From assembly GCA_017457155.1 (NCBI GenBank), contig JAFTHZ010000008.1, forward strand, positions 1 through 64,000: a DNA stretch of 64,000 bases, read 5' to 3'. Below are positions 1 to 8,435 of this stretch, one piece after another (position 1 is the first letter of the stretch; the number at the start of each line of letters is the position of its first letter). A program made the translations under genes and the position numbers. The notes beneath the pieces are model-generated. The model was not told the DNA's origin. It did not search any database and was given only the letters and a program-made list of their open reading frames with translations. Source of the DNA: Ruminococcus sp. (lineage in GTDB: Bacteria > Bacillota > Clostridia > Oscillospirales > Acutalibacteraceae).

Positions 1-3000
1 AATCTTGTCATAGACTGCTCTGATGATGAGATTCTCTGTTACTGAATCAAATGCTGTATCCCACTCCTTGAATGTGTAGGTGTACTGTGCATCTGCTGCC
101 ATTGTGGGAGCCTCGGGAGCTGTTGCAGCCTTGCCCTCTGCTACCATCTGAACATCGATGAATGTACCATCAGCGTTCAGGAATACTACTGTGTAGTAGT
201 TTGCTGCAGGAACCTCTGCAGGAACGTATGTGATGATGAGCTTGTTTGTCTCAAGGTTGAATGCGAAGGTGTAAGTACCACCTGTTGCGCTCAGAACACA
301 GTCGCCGTCGCCATCGTTCATTGTCCAGCCTGTCTCGGAAGTTGCTGTTGTTGTATCAACGATTGTGCCGTTGTTACCGAGCCATGCATCGCCCTCAAGA
401 ATCTTGAACTTATAGTCAGCCTTCTCGAGCTCGAGTGTAGCTGTTGCTACACCATTCTCAACTGTCATAGCTATGCCAGCCCAGTCGTTGAATTCACCCA
501 TAAGAGTAACTGTAACGTCTGCGGGAGCTGTTGTTGCAGGAGCTGTTGTTGCGGGAGCTGTTGTTGTGGGCTGATCCTCTGTTGTCTCAGTCTTGGGAAC
601 ATATGTGTATGTGCCAACAGTCTTAGTTGCTGTAGCCTCATCATAGATCATGTAGAAGCCAGCATTGTCAACCAGTGTCAGATCTTTCAGATCTGCGGAC
701 TGCTCCTTAACGGTGCCGTCCTCATTTACGCCTACGAAGATGATAGCTGCATCGGAGGGAACTGTAGCCTTGTAGATTCCCTCGCCCTGACCATTGGTCT
801 CAACGAATGTCATCTCATTACCGGGCCACTCGGGCTTCTCTGCGATTGCGCTGTCAAAGTAGTAAACGTAGGGAGTATCCCAATACCAGTTGTTGGAGAA
901 GTAGATGGTAACCATCTTAGCATTTGTTGTGCCGGATGTTGTAGCTGCTGCTGTAGTACCTGCTGCAGTAGCTGTTGCTGTTGTTGCGGGCTCGTCGCCT
1001 GTTGTCTCGTCGCCTGTTGTGTCAGGAACGATGAAGGAAGGATCGAACTCGTATGTACCAACAGTCCACTTGCCCTCAACTTCCTCAGAGGGATAGTAAC
1101 CGAGAGCCTCGATTGTTCTGATGTCAACTGTCTGACCCTCAGTACCGTTGAAGATCATACCAACTGTGCCTGCGGGAACAACTGCGGAGTAGATCTCCTG
1201 ACCGTACTCGTTCTTGCCGAGAAGTGTCATTGCTGTGCCGGGCCATGTTGCTGCCTCGCCGTCTGCTGTCCAAGTGTAGATAGAAACATTTGTCCAGTAG
1301 TTGCCGTTAGAGAAGTATACTGTGGTATCCTCTGTTGTAGCAGCTGTTGTAGCTGCAGGTGTTGCAGGCTCGTCGCCTGATGTCTCGTCCTGTGAAGGAA
1401 CAACGTCGCCGCCAACGTAGTTGAATACTACTGCTTTGCCTGCGTCGTCAATGTATACACCATAACCGTCAGCAATTGTTGTTGCATCCAGGTTATCTGT
1501 CTGTGTGCCATTGTTGTTGTTGAAGATGATGAAATCGATATCCTCTGCAACCTCTGCGCTGTAAACGTCCTGGCCGTACTCGTTAGTCTCAACCAGAGTC
1601 ATCTTTACGCCGGGCCATGAAGGATCGCCGTTTGCGCCATCATACCAGCTGTAGCAGTAGATGTCGCCTGTCCAGTAAGCGGCGTTTGTGAAGTAAACAG
1701 TCTTCTTTGCAACGGGAGCTGCTGTTGTAACCTCAACATCATCACCGTATGCATACCACTCAGCATTGTACTTGCCGCCGGTCTGAGTTGTGAGATAGTA
1801 AACTCTATCTGCACCGATATCTGTCAGGTCAACAGTCTGTGTAGAACCGTTGTTGAAGATAAGGCCTGTAGCATCGTTGGGGATCTGAACAGAGTAGAGA
1901 CCGTCCTCGCCCTCAACGGGAGTCATTGCTGTACCGGGCCATGAGGGAGTATCGGAACCGCCGAAGAAGTAAGCGTTAACTGTTGTCCAGTTAACTGTGT
2001 TCTCGAAGTAGATTGTGATGTACTCAACGGGAGCTGCTGTTGTAGCTGCTGCTGTTGTGCCGCCCTCTACAACTCTGGAGTCATCGATAACAACATCGTT
2101 CTGGTTATTCCAAGTCATGGAGTAAGCACGATTGTCAACGAGCTCTGTGATGTCGGGTGTCTGATCACGGTTACCTGAACCGTCATCCTTCAGACCATTG
2201 ATGATCATAGCTGTGATCTCAAAGGGAATCTCAGCAACATAAAGGTCATCAGCAACGTTAGTGTTGCCCTTGTCATCAAGCAGGGTCATAGGAATGCCGG
2301 GCCATGTGGGATCAGCGTCTGTGCCCCAGTAGTAGATGCAAACATCAGACCAGCACCAGTTGTTTGTGAAGTAAACTGTGAGGAGCTCTTCTGTTGCGCC
2401 GGCTGTTGTAGCTGCTGCTGTTGTGGAAGCTGCTGTAGTAGCTGCTGCAGTTGTGGAAGCTGCAGTTGTAGCTGCTGCTGTAGTAGCTGCTGCTGTAGTA
2501 GCTGCTGCAGTTGTTGTGTCAGCGACAACTCTGGAGTCGTCGATAACTACTGCGTTCTCGCCGTTCCAAGTCATGGAATATCCACGATTGTCAACGAGCT
2601 CTTCGATGTTGGGAGTCTGATTACGGTCGCCTGAACCGTCATCCTTCAGACCATTGATGATCATAGCTGTGATCTCAAAGGGAATCTCTGCAACATAAAG
2701 GTCGTCAGCAACGTTCTCTGTGCCCTTGTCATCAAGCAGGGTCATAGGATAGCCGGGCCACAGGGGATCAGCGTCTGTTCCCCAGTAGTAGATGCAAACA
2801 TCAGACCAGCACCAGTTGTTTGTGAAGTAAACTGTGAGGAGCTCTTCTGTTGCGCCAGCTGTTGTAGCTGCTGCAGTTGTAGCTGCTGCTGTAGTAGCTG
2901 CTGCAGTTGTAGCTGCTGCAGTTGTAGCTGCTGCTGTAGTAGCTGCTGCTGTTGTAGCTGCTGCTGTTGTAGCTGCTGCAGTTGTAGCTGCTGCTGTTGT

Positions 3001-3456
3001 CTCCTCTACGAGAGGCTCGTACTTGTAAGAAGCACAGGGCTTTGTGTTTGTTGCGCTGTCATAAGTCATGTAGTAGCAGATACCATCGTACCAGCCGGAC
3101 TTAATGTCAGCGGACTGCTCTGCGCCATACTCACCGGTACCGTTGAAGAGCATACCAGTGATATCTGTGGGTACCTCGATAGAATATCTGTCATATCCTG
3201 CATCAGTTGTATCTACCTTTGTCATAGATACGCCGTTCCAAGCAGGATTTGTGCCGGTTGTGCTGCCCCACCAATAAATCTTGGCATCGGGCCACTTCCA
3301 GTTATTCTCGAAGTAGATTGTCATTGTTTCTGCAGCTACGGGAGCTACGTCAACGTTAGCTGCATTAGCTGTGAAGCCAACAGTAACGAGAGACATGAGC
3401 ATCATAACTGCCAGTACGGCTGCTAAAAACTTAGAGCCGGATTTGAATGATCTCAT
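1..3456 (-). CDS. Secreted multi-CBM26 starch-binding protein (3' end outside window)
   Basis: The reading frame is open for 1152 codons and runs off the left edge, so the C-terminus is missing. It starts at an ATG preceded by AAGGAGG and begins with a signal peptide of about 33 residues ending near TANA. Seven modules share the CBM26-like pattern YF-NNW-W---IY-W followed by WPG--MT; CBM26 is known to bind starch. They are separated by TTAAA-repeat linkers. An eighth module with GEFNDWAGIAMTV resembles the X25/CBM48-like domains of amylolytic enzymes. The last visible part (ending RAVYDKI) looks like an InlB-B/Flg_new-type beta repeat. No catalytic domain is visible. It probably works at the cell surface or as a scaffold in starch adherence, but a C-terminal dockerin, sortase signal or enzyme could lie beyond the window. 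Confidence 0.88.
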   Translation of the reverse strand, partial: MRSFKSGSKFLAAVLAVMMLMSLVTVGFTANAANVDVAPVAAETMTIYFENNWKWPDAKIYWWGSTTGTNPAWNGVSMTKVDTTDAGYDRYSIEVPTDITGMLFNGTGEYGAEQSADIKSGWYDGICYYMTYDSATNTKPCASYKYEPLVEETTAAATTAAATTAAATTAAATTAAATTAAATTAAATTAAATTAAATTAGATEELLTVYFTNNWCWSDVCIYYWGTDADPLWPGYPMTLLDDKGTENVADDLYVAEIPFEITAMIINGLKDDGSGDRNQTPNIEELVDNRGYSMTWNGENAVVIDDSRVVADTTTAAATTAAATTAAATTAASTTAAATTAASTTAAATTAGATEELLTVYFTNNWCWSDVCIYYWGTDADPTWPGIPMTLLDDKGNTNVADDLYVAEIPFEITAMIINGLKDDGSGNRDQTPDITELVDNRAYSMTWNNQNDVVIDDSRVVEGGTTAAATTAAPVEYITIYFENTVNWTTVNAYFFGGSDTPSWPGTAMTPVEGEDGLYSVQIPNDATGLIFNNGSTQTVDLTDIGADRVYYLTTQTGGKYNAEWYAYGDDVEVTTAAPVAKKTVYFTNAAYWTGDIYCYSWYDGANGDPSWPGVKMTLVETNEYGQDVYSAEVAEDIDFIIFNNNNGTQTDNLDATTIADGYGVYIDDAGKAVVFNYVGGDVVPSQDETSGDEPATPAATTAATTEDTTVYFSNGNYWTNVSIYTWTADGEAATWPGTAMTLLGKNEYGQEIYSAVVPAGTVGMIFNGTEGQTVDIRTIEALGYYPSEEVEGKWTVGTYEFDPSFIVPDTTGDETTGDEPATTATATAAGTTAAATTSGTTNAKMVTIYFSNNWYWDTPYVYYFDSAIAEKPEWPGNEMTFVETNGQGEGIYKATVPSDAAIIFVGVNEDGTVKEQSADLKDLTLVDNAGFYMIYDEATATKTVGTYTYVPKTETTEDQPTTTAPATTAPATTAPADVTVTLMGEFNDWAGIAMTVENGVATATLELEKADYKFKILEGDAWLGNNGTIVDTTTATSETGWTMNDGDGDCVLSATGGTYTFAFNLETNKLIITYVPAEVPAANYYTVVFLNADGTFIDVQMVAEGKAATAPEAPTMAADAQYTYTFKEWDTAFDSVTENLIIRAVYDKI
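2090..3003 (-). repeat. 456-bp intragenic duplication plus TTAAA-coding linker arrays
   Basis: Within the CBM26 gene, two adjacent modules are almost identical in DNA. For example, TGTGAAGTAAACTGTGAGG begins at 2365 and again at 2821, a 456-bp (152-codon) period. Each module is flanked by arrays of a 15-bp unit coding Thr-Thr-Ala-Ala-Ala (about 2400-2520 and 2858-3003). The units alternate silent variants (gctgttgta, gcagttgta, gctgtagta). This points to recent unequal crossing-over within the gene. Confidence 0.85.
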
Positions 3457-3479
3457 CGATTTTTCCTCCTTAAAGAAAG

Positions 3480-3665
3480 TTGAATTAGATTTGTTATTTG
3501 TGAAATGCGTGTCTTTGCCTTACCGTCTGACCACCGGAGGATCCGACAACCTATACAATACACGAAACCGTCTGCACGGTGTTGTGCATTGCATAGGTTG
3601 CCTGTGTTAAAGCCACAGCATGTTCTACCTGATTCTTCCCGACAGTTTTTCTGTCGCAAACATCG
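3480..3665 (-). promoter_or_regulatory. Structured 5' leader of the CBM26 gene
   Basis: Three hairpins are stacked upstream of the start codon. The largest pairs 3547-3563 with 3584-3600 (17 pairs) around an inner ACCGT/ACGGT stem. Two positions are A/C mismatches on the + strand but G-U pairs on the - strand, so the folded RNA is the one reading into the CBM26 gene. Smaller stems are CTGTG/CACAG (3602-3618) and CGACAG/CTGTCG (3640-3656). I cannot match it to a riboswitch class I know. It could be a riboswitch, an RNA stabiliser or an attenuator. Confidence 0.5.
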
Positions 3666-3727
3666 GCAAATTTATATATTAAATAGTATATAAGTAAATA
3701 AATCTATATTCACAGGAGATATGGAGC

Positions 3728-3805
3728 AAAAAAACCACAACCCCTCTCTGAGAAAGAAACACGCCTCTTGTACCCAACAAAGGAATCTACGGGCACAGTA
3801 GAGGC
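3728..3805 (-). other. Possible structured RNA or terminator in the gap
   Basis: On the - strand GCCTCT pairs with AGAGGC (3763-3768 with 3800-3805), and an inner GTGCCC/GGGTAC pairing becomes complete only with a G-U pair on that strand. It is followed by a T-run at about 3730-3736. It may be the distal part of the CBM26 leader, a small RNA or a second terminator. The rest of the 3457-4055 gap shows no gene. Confidence 0.25.
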
Positions 3806-3961
3806 ATTTATCATATCTATCGAATTAATTATATCACGAAATGGTTTTTTTACAACAAAATTGTAACCAAAATACCTACCAAAAATCCCCTCGGGATTTT
3901 GTGCAACTCATCAAAAAATTATGACACTTTTCTGAAAAATAGATAATATTTGGCCATCCAA

Positions 3962-4014
3962 CAAAAAACAGCCCTGGCCATCGTGTGGTTTGCTCACCAA
4001 AGACAGCCAGAGCT
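3962..4014 (-). terminator. Terminator of the phage-structural cassette
   Basis: On the - strand AGCTCTGGC (4014-4006) pairs with GCCAGGGCT (3978-3970), with an inner TGGT/ACCA stem and a following T-run (A-run at 3962-3968 on +). It lies about 40 bases past the stop of the last cassette gene. One stem position is G-U only on the - strand, which supports this direction. Confidence 0.65.
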
Positions 4015-4055
4015 TTGTTCACTATATTATCAATCTGACAGAATTTTTCCGTCGT

Positions 4056-4526
4056 TCATCGCAGTACGATCACCTTGTACTGTCCATCCTTCTCGTTGAG
4101 ACAAAGCTCAACGGAAGAATCAGCTGTCAGCCCCTGGTATACAGTCAACCCCGTACCTGTCAGTCTGAGTCCTGATGTAGCTCCGCCTCCGTAAAAGGCA
4201 AAGGCGGCATACACCTTGGTGCAATCCTCAGCGCTGTCATACACGCTCAGGGGCATATCCTCCCTGTATACAAACACCGCCGAGGCTGTGACAGGCAGGG
4301 TAACAAGCTGCTCAGAGTTGCCGTTGCCTGCGTATCCCACCAGAGTTCGAGGGCGGGAGACACGGGCCTTCTCTGTGGTGGTCAGATGAATTCCCTCGTT
4401 CTCCACGTGCTCTCCCAGCACCTGATCAATAATGAGATTGTCGGAATTGAAATCGTTTCTGACAGGTCGATCCGATGCCTCCCAGCTGTTGAGCTGCAGA
4501 TGCTCTGTCTTATATGTTGATGACAT
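4056..4526 (-). CDS. Short tail-fibre-like protein
   Basis: This 156-residue protein is the last gene of the cassette, 12 bases after the gpI-like gene. Its N-terminus (MSSTYKTEHLQLNSWEASD, then RNDFNSDNLIID) has the form seen at the start of clostridial phage tail-fibre or collar proteins. The C-terminal half has Gly-rich beta-type stretches (YGGGATSGLRLTGTGLT) and no enzyme motif. It is much shorter than most receptor-binding fibres and nothing resembling a fibre chaperone follows. The role is inferred from position and N-terminus. Confidence 0.5.
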   Translation of the reverse strand: MSSTYKTEHLQLNSWEASDRPVRNDFNSDNLIIDQVLGEHVENEGIHLTTTEKARVSRPRTLVGYAGNGNSEQLVTLPVTASAVFVYREDMPLSVYDSAEDCTKVYAAFAFYGGGATSGLRLTGTGLTVYQGLTADSSVELCLNEKDGQYKVIVLR

Positions 4527-4538
4527 TTTATACCTCCG

Positions 4539-5105
4539 TTATATATGTATATCAATGTAGTCCCATGTGTAGGCTTTGCTGTCAATCTCGCCGAAGCTGA
4601 GACCCCGTGCATCCGCCACATCCCAGCAGAAACCTCCGAACAAGGCGTCCACCTCCAGATGTGCAGGAAGCAAAGCCCGAAGCTGACTCAGCACCCAAGT
4701 ACGCTGACCCGGGGTGAGGTTGCTGTCTGTCAGCTCCACGGACAAACGCTGAACATGAGGATACTCAATGATGTGACCCTCAACACCCAGCATTGTGAGT
4801 ATCTTCCGAACACCCTCGGGTGTAAAATCGTTTCCGCCGTAGCTCCAGCGCACACACAGCATGTTTCTGCGTTTTTCTGTGGGAAGGTCGGCTCTGCAGG
4901 CACCGACCACCCTCTCTGCCCTCTCCAGTCCGTAGCTTTCGGCGGTGGCAAAGAAGCTCTCCCCAAGGAGTCTGTTCAGTTCATCCTGCACCATATCCAG
5001 AGACTCTCCGTAGGCAGAAAGCTCCCTGAAGATATTGCTGTCCTCACCGAGGGAATAAATACCCACAGGCTGGAGCTTGCACAGCATTGAGTCAAGAGCC
5101 GTCAT
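4539..5105 (-). CDS. Baseplate protein gpI / XkdU-like (DUF2313 type)
   Basis: At 188 residues directly after a gpJ gene, with its start overlapping that gene's stop by 4 bases, this fits the Mu gp48/YmfQ/XkdU family. That family sits in the baseplate wedge next to gpJ. The N-terminus is helical (LCKLQPVGIYSL, then ELNRLLGESFFATAESYGLE), and the middle has the family-like pattern of a one-residue-per-turn helix followed by a beta domain (VEGHIIEYPHVQRLSVEL). Assignment depends on size, order and this layout; no catalytic role is expected. Confidence 0.62.
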   Translation of the reverse strand: MTALDSMLCKLQPVGIYSLGEDSNIFRELSAYGESLDMVQDELNRLLGESFFATAESYGLERAERVVGACRADLPTEKRRNMLCVRWSYGGNDFTPEGVRKILTMLGVEGHIIEYPHVQRLSVELTDSNLTPGQRTWVLSQLRALLPAHLEVDALFGGFCWDVADARGLSFGEIDSKAYTWDYIDIHI

Positions 5106-6172
5106 CGCACTACCCCCTGACTGATGCTGATTTTGCCCACCACCGCATACTGGGAGGGATCGAGTCTGTTGTCTCCGTTAAGCCCCGATACAAACACATA
5201 CTCCTTTACACCCTCCACATGATAGATCCTCTCTCCTGCTTCGGTGAGCAGCACTGCCTGTCCAACGTTGCGGGTGTTCACATAATCCTCCAGAGCCTGC
5301 CTGCAATCTGCACTGACCTGCTCAAAGTCATAGCCGTCCTTCACATCTATTCTCACATAGAAGTCCACGGCCACCGCCTGTGCCTGCATAACCTTGACGT
5401 CAACGTTGACCTCTCTCATCTCGGACAGTCGCCTTGAGACCTCGTCGATCAGCTCCTCGGGCACCTCTGAGCCCTCGGCTGAGATATACACATCCACCGT
5501 GCCCACTCCTCTGCCCAAGGGCACAACAGACGCTCCTGCCACACCGGGAATGTCCATAGCCTGAGTCTGATAGTAGACCTTGTTTGTACCATTTGAGGCA
5601 AATCTGAAGCTGTCAAGCACCCTCTGTCTGAGCATCTCGTCGCTCTCTGTGTCCGTGCCGCCCATGCAAGGGTCGGGATTTGTAACACTTCCTATCCCTG
5701 CAGGAGGAGTCACAAGCACGCTCACCGCCCCCTGTGCCACGTTGTACTCTCTGCCGGGAGCCAAGGCACGGATGAGAGCATGAGCCGCCAGATTGCCTGC
5801 CAATATCTCTACCGTCTCAGTTGTCTCAAACTGCAGGGGATTCTCTCCTCCCGTAGACACCACCGTCCCCGCAGGAATGGTGATGGTAGACACAGGAGTC
5901 TCTGTCACAGCAAAAATAACCTCACCCACTGCACAGGACGCCTGACGACGGGTGAGTCCTCGGGTCATGGCGTGATAGTCCAGAAACTCTCCCTCTGCGG
6001 TGTCAGCAAAAATCTGACGTCTGAGCCACTGTGTCTGCACAAGGCAGGAGTACACCTCTCCTGCCAGCACCTTCATTCTGATTGCAATATCCGAAGCTTC
6101 GTGGGGAACTATCCCCGAAAGCTCCGTATACTTATCTGTCATACGGCTCAGAATCTGTTCATAAGTCTCCAC
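5102..6172 (-). CDS. Baseplate J-like protein (gpJ/XkdT)
   Basis: This 356-residue protein has the Baseplate_J layout. The N-terminus has METYEQILSRM and a conserved helical hairpin with FLDYHAMTRGLTRRQA. A central beta domain includes TITIPAGTVVSTGGENPLQF, and GREYNVAQGAV leads into the family motif SVTNPDPCMGGTDTESDEMLRQRV. It forms the wedge core of contractile tail baseplates. Length is normal for the PBSX form. Its start overlaps the stop of the gp25-like gene by one base. Presence of gpJ without any sheath gene nearby is unusual. Confidence 0.88.
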   Translation of the reverse strand: METYEQILSRMTDKYTELSGIVPHEASDIAIRMKVLAGEVYSCLVQTQWLRRQIFADTAEGEFLDYHAMTRGLTRRQASCAVGEVIFAVTETPVSTITIPAGTVVSTGGENPLQFETTETVEILAGNLAAHALIRALAPGREYNVAQGAVSVLVTPPAGIGSVTNPDPCMGGTDTESDEMLRQRVLDSFRFASNGTNKVYYQTQAMDIPGVAGASVVPLGRGVGTVDVYISAEGSEVPEELIDEVSRRLSEMREVNVDVKVMQAQAVAVDFYVRIDVKDGYDFEQVSADCRQALEDYVNTRNVGQAVLLTEAGERIYHVEGVKEYVFVSGLNGDNRLDPSQYAVVGKISISQGVVR

Positions 6173-6537
6173 TATATAATCACCTCTGTGCTTACTTCTT
6201 CATAGGGACTTCTCAGGGTCACGGCGGCCAAGACCCTTCCGTCCTGAGTATAGGTTGCCTCCTTAAGCTCAAGCTCCACTCCGCCCATAGGCATTATGGC
6301 CTCGCGCAGGCGAGCCTCCAGTTGCTTCTGACCTCGGGGAGTGCTTATGTCTCCCACGCTATGACAACCCAAATCTTTATCATATATAAAACTGCCTTTT
6401 TCTGTTGCGATACAAATGCACATCCGCTGTATCAGCTCCTTGGCACCTTCTGTATACACAGGATTCCCCGTAAAATCCAGACACATATCTCCGTCTTTTA
6501 TCAGTACATCCATATCAATCGCCTCCTGCCGCCACAC
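6172..6537 (-). CDS. Baseplate wedge protein gp25/GPW-like (XkdS)
   Basis: The 121-residue protein matches the GPW/gp25 family in size and layout. It has an N-terminal strand (GDMCLDFTGNPVYTEG), a central RMCICIATEKGSFIYDKDLGC segment followed by a helical stretch, EARLREAIMPMG, and a final beta hairpin ending LRSPYEEVSTEVII. In phage T4 and R-type tails gp25 sits at the sheath-baseplate junction. The start overlaps the previous gene by 23 bases, indicating coupled translation. Confidence 0.8.
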   Translation of the reverse strand: MWRQEAIDMDVLIKDGDMCLDFTGNPVYTEGAKELIQRMCICIATEKGSFIYDKDLGCHSVGDISTPRGQKQLEARLREAIMPMGGVELELKEATYTQDGRVLAAVTLRSPYEEVSTEVII

Positions 6538-6856
6538 CGTTGATGAGGACGGTGCCGTCGTTTTTCAGTACTATGGAGGCTCCACCTGCTGAGCAGAGCA
6601 TAAGCTCTCCCGGCAAAAGGTCCTTTGCCCTGGGAGCCACAACCCCCACGCAGGCCTCTCCTGACAGGGTGCTCATTACCACCGCATCCTCCCCCACAGG
6701 AGGCACATACACCACTCCGTAGGGTGCAACAACAGGCAGGTTGCGGTGTCTCAGGGCTGTGTCAACATCCACGATTCCCCCTGCGGATGCCACAACTGAG
6801 CCTGTGGATGTCCGTGACTGACCTTTACTTTGGGATAAAAATGATGCGAGCCACAT
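6515..6856 (-). CDS. Baseplate spike/gpV-like OB-fold protein (XkdR)
   Basis: The 113-residue protein has an N-terminal stretch NLPVVAPYGVVYVPPVGEDA and VVAPRAKDLLPGELMLCSAG. It ends with the SIVLKNDGTVLINGV motif typical of gpV/gp5-like central spike OB folds and their short beta-helix (phage_base_V/DUF2577-like). It would cap the tail tip. It lies between gpD and gp25, as XkdR does in PBSX, and overlaps gp25 by 23 bases. It is short, so any spike is small. Confidence 0.7.
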   Translation of the reverse strand: MWLASFLSQSKGQSRTSTGSVVASAGGIVDVDTALRHRNLPVVAPYGVVYVPPVGEDAVVMSTLSGEACVGVVAPRAKDLLPGELMLCSAGGASIVLKNDGTVLINGVAAGGD

Positions 6857-6857
6857 A

Positions 6858-7793
6858 TCAGTTCTCCTTTTTATTAAGTATTAGTCGGGTTCTCTCGCCC
6901 TTGGATGTGAGGCTGTATCTGACACCGGTCACACAGAAACCCTCCTGCCTATGACCGAGATCATACTCAACCTGAGCATCCGCTCCCAGCAGACCTGTGT
7001 GTCTGCCAATACAATCAATTATCACCGACTCCGATGCATCAAGCCCTGACCTTATGATATTCTCTGCGTCGGACAGGCTGGTGACCGAGTAATCGCTGGC
7101 GTTGAGATATCTCTCCCGACGGATACCTCTCGAAAGCGCCCGGGAACTCTCTACAACCGACGTATAGTCAGCCCCGGGCAGAGTCTTCACCCTTACCCTT
7201 GAGATAAGTTTGCACCTGAGTCTGTTATGAGCTATGTACGAAAAGGGAATTCCCTCGGTGGATTGGTTGGAAAACAGCACCCGAGATGTACTGTCCCCCT
7301 CCTGCAGATACAGCACACCGCCCTCCTCACGAGGGGTAGAGCCATAGACCTTCCTGCAGAAGTCCTCAAGCACCTTGTAGCAGGAACTGCCCTTGGAAAC
7401 CTTGAACTCTCCGTTTACACACCTGTTCTCTCCCACAAACTTTTCAAATCCCAAGGGTCTCAGATATCTGAGGAAGATAAGCTGAGCGGAGGGGTTTACG
7501 TACTTCATGGGAAGGGCTTCGTTGTCAAGGAGCAGAGCCGCCATACTGCGAGATATAATCTCTGTCTCCACGCACTCTCCATAGGACAGAACTTGCTCGT
7601 CCACAATCCCTGAGTACACAAGCTCGTCCGAGTCATAAACATATATCTGAGCCAGCTCCTCCTCTATTGCACAGGGAAAAACTCCGCTGAGGCTGTCTGC
7701 GGGAGCATCCTTGTCCCTTGAGATAACAAGGCTTTTGGGGGATTGCAACTCAACCCTGTCACCCTGTGCACTCACTCCGATAAATCTCAACAC
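6858..7793 (-). CDS. Phage late control D / XkdQ-like baseplate hub
   Basis: The 311-residue protein begins MLRFIGVSAQGDRVELQSPK. It has the tandem beta-barrel layout of gpD/gp27-like hubs, including IYVYDSDELVYSGIVDEQVL, ETEIISRSMAALLLDNEA and a C-terminal LGHRQEGFCVTGVRYSLT. In PBSX the LysM protein XkdP directly precedes this hub, as here with a 7-base overlap. The hub normally joins the tube end to the spike; here the only tube candidate is the domain encoded at 8436-9182. Confidence 0.75.
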   Translation of the reverse strand: MLRFIGVSAQGDRVELQSPKSLVISRDKDAPADSLSGVFPCAIEEELAQIYVYDSDELVYSGIVDEQVLSYGECVETEIISRSMAALLLDNEALPMKYVNPSAQLIFLRYLRPLGFEKFVGENRCVNGEFKVSKGSSCYKVLEDFCRKVYGSTPREEGGVLYLQEGDSTSRVLFSNQSTEGIPFSYIAHNRLRCKLISRVRVKTLPGADYTSVVESSRALSRGIRRERYLNASDYSVTSLSDAENIIRSGLDASESVIIDCIGRHTGLLGADAQVEYDLGHRQEGFCVTGVRYSLTSKGERTRLILNKKEN

Positions 7794-8302
7794 AGCCTCA
7801 CCGCCTTCCCCGCTGTCAGCTCGTCGGGACGCCTCAGGTGAGGATTGAGCCTCACAAGCTCATCCACAGTAGTGCCGAAGCTGTGAGCAATATCAAAGAG
7901 GGTGTCCCCCTCCCTGCAAATATATTCTGTGTTGGTTTTCTCGTGGGGCAGGCTGTGCTCCTCAACAAACTCAAAACTATAGGTCAGCAGATCGGGAGTA
8001 TCCGCCGCCAGAACGGTGAGCCTTGAGAACCTGGCACGCAAAGGCATAAGCCCCGGGATAGTCAGGACTCCTGTCTTTCCCTGAAGATATTTTTTCTCAA
8101 GCTGTGAGTACTGCTCCATACAGTCCTTACCGTACAGCTCGCCCTTGCCCGATACCACCATACAGTCTCTGCCCATATCCTCGGTATCCCTGCCAACCTT
8201 CGGCAGCAGGTCACAGACCAGTACGCGCTTATGGGATATCTCTACAGACAGGGGATTGTGCAGCCACTCGTAGCCGTCAAAGCGCATGGTGCTCAGTATC
8301 AT
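7787..8302 (-). CDS. LysM baseplate protein (gp53/XkdP-like)
   Basis: The 171-residue protein has an N-terminal beta region and one C-terminal LysM domain at about residues 125-171 (YICREGDTLFDIAHSFGTTV, then LNPHLRRPDELTAGKAVRL). XkdP and T4 gp53-type proteins use a LysM module in the baseplate, and peptidoglycan binding is possible. Its ATG overlaps the TGA of the preceding 40-codon gene (ATGA), so translation is coupled. In PBSX the gene just upstream would encode the tape measure. Confidence 0.75.
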   Translation of the reverse strand: MILSTMRFDGYEWLHNPLSVEISHKRVLVCDLLPKVGRDTEDMGRDCMVVSGKGELYGKDCMEQYSQLEKKYLQGKTGVLTIPGLMPLRARFSRLTVLAADTPDLLTYSFEFVEEHSLPHEKTNTEYICREGDTLFDIAHSFGTTVDELVRLNPHLRRPDELTAGKAVRLC

Positions 8303-8421
8303 ACTCCCGCCTCCCCTGTGTCGAGAGAGCCGTCGTATCTTCTGCTGTCACGCTCAATCATAGAGCTGAGGACCTCTGCCTGCTCCTGATTCTCTGTATT
8401 AAGAATTGTATTCTCGTACAT
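8299..8421 (-). CDS. 40-residue peptide at the tape-measure position
   Basis: A short open frame codes for 40 residues (starts MYENTILNTENQEQAEVLSS, ends LDTGEAGV). It has a strong ribosome site (AAGGAGAG, 8 bases before ATG) and its TGA overlaps the ATG of the LysM gene. The middle looks helical and highly charged. I do not recognise a family. In PBSX-like operons this place holds the tail chaperones and the tape-measure gene of more than 500 codons. It could be a remnant, a minimal tape measure or just a coupling leader. Confidence 0.6.
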   Translation of the reverse strand: MYENTILNTENQEQAEVLSSMIERDSRRYDGSLDTGEAGV

Positions 8422-8435
8422 ATACACTCTCCTTA

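Noticed and set aside
2397..3003. Short open frames on the + strand coding Val-Val-Ala-Ala-Ala repeats
   Set aside because: They are the complement of the TTAAA linker codons of the CBM26 gene.
4545..5090. 181-codon open frame on the + strand in the phage cassette
   Set aside because: Antisense to the gpI-like gene, which fits the coupled operon; no ribosome site or motif.
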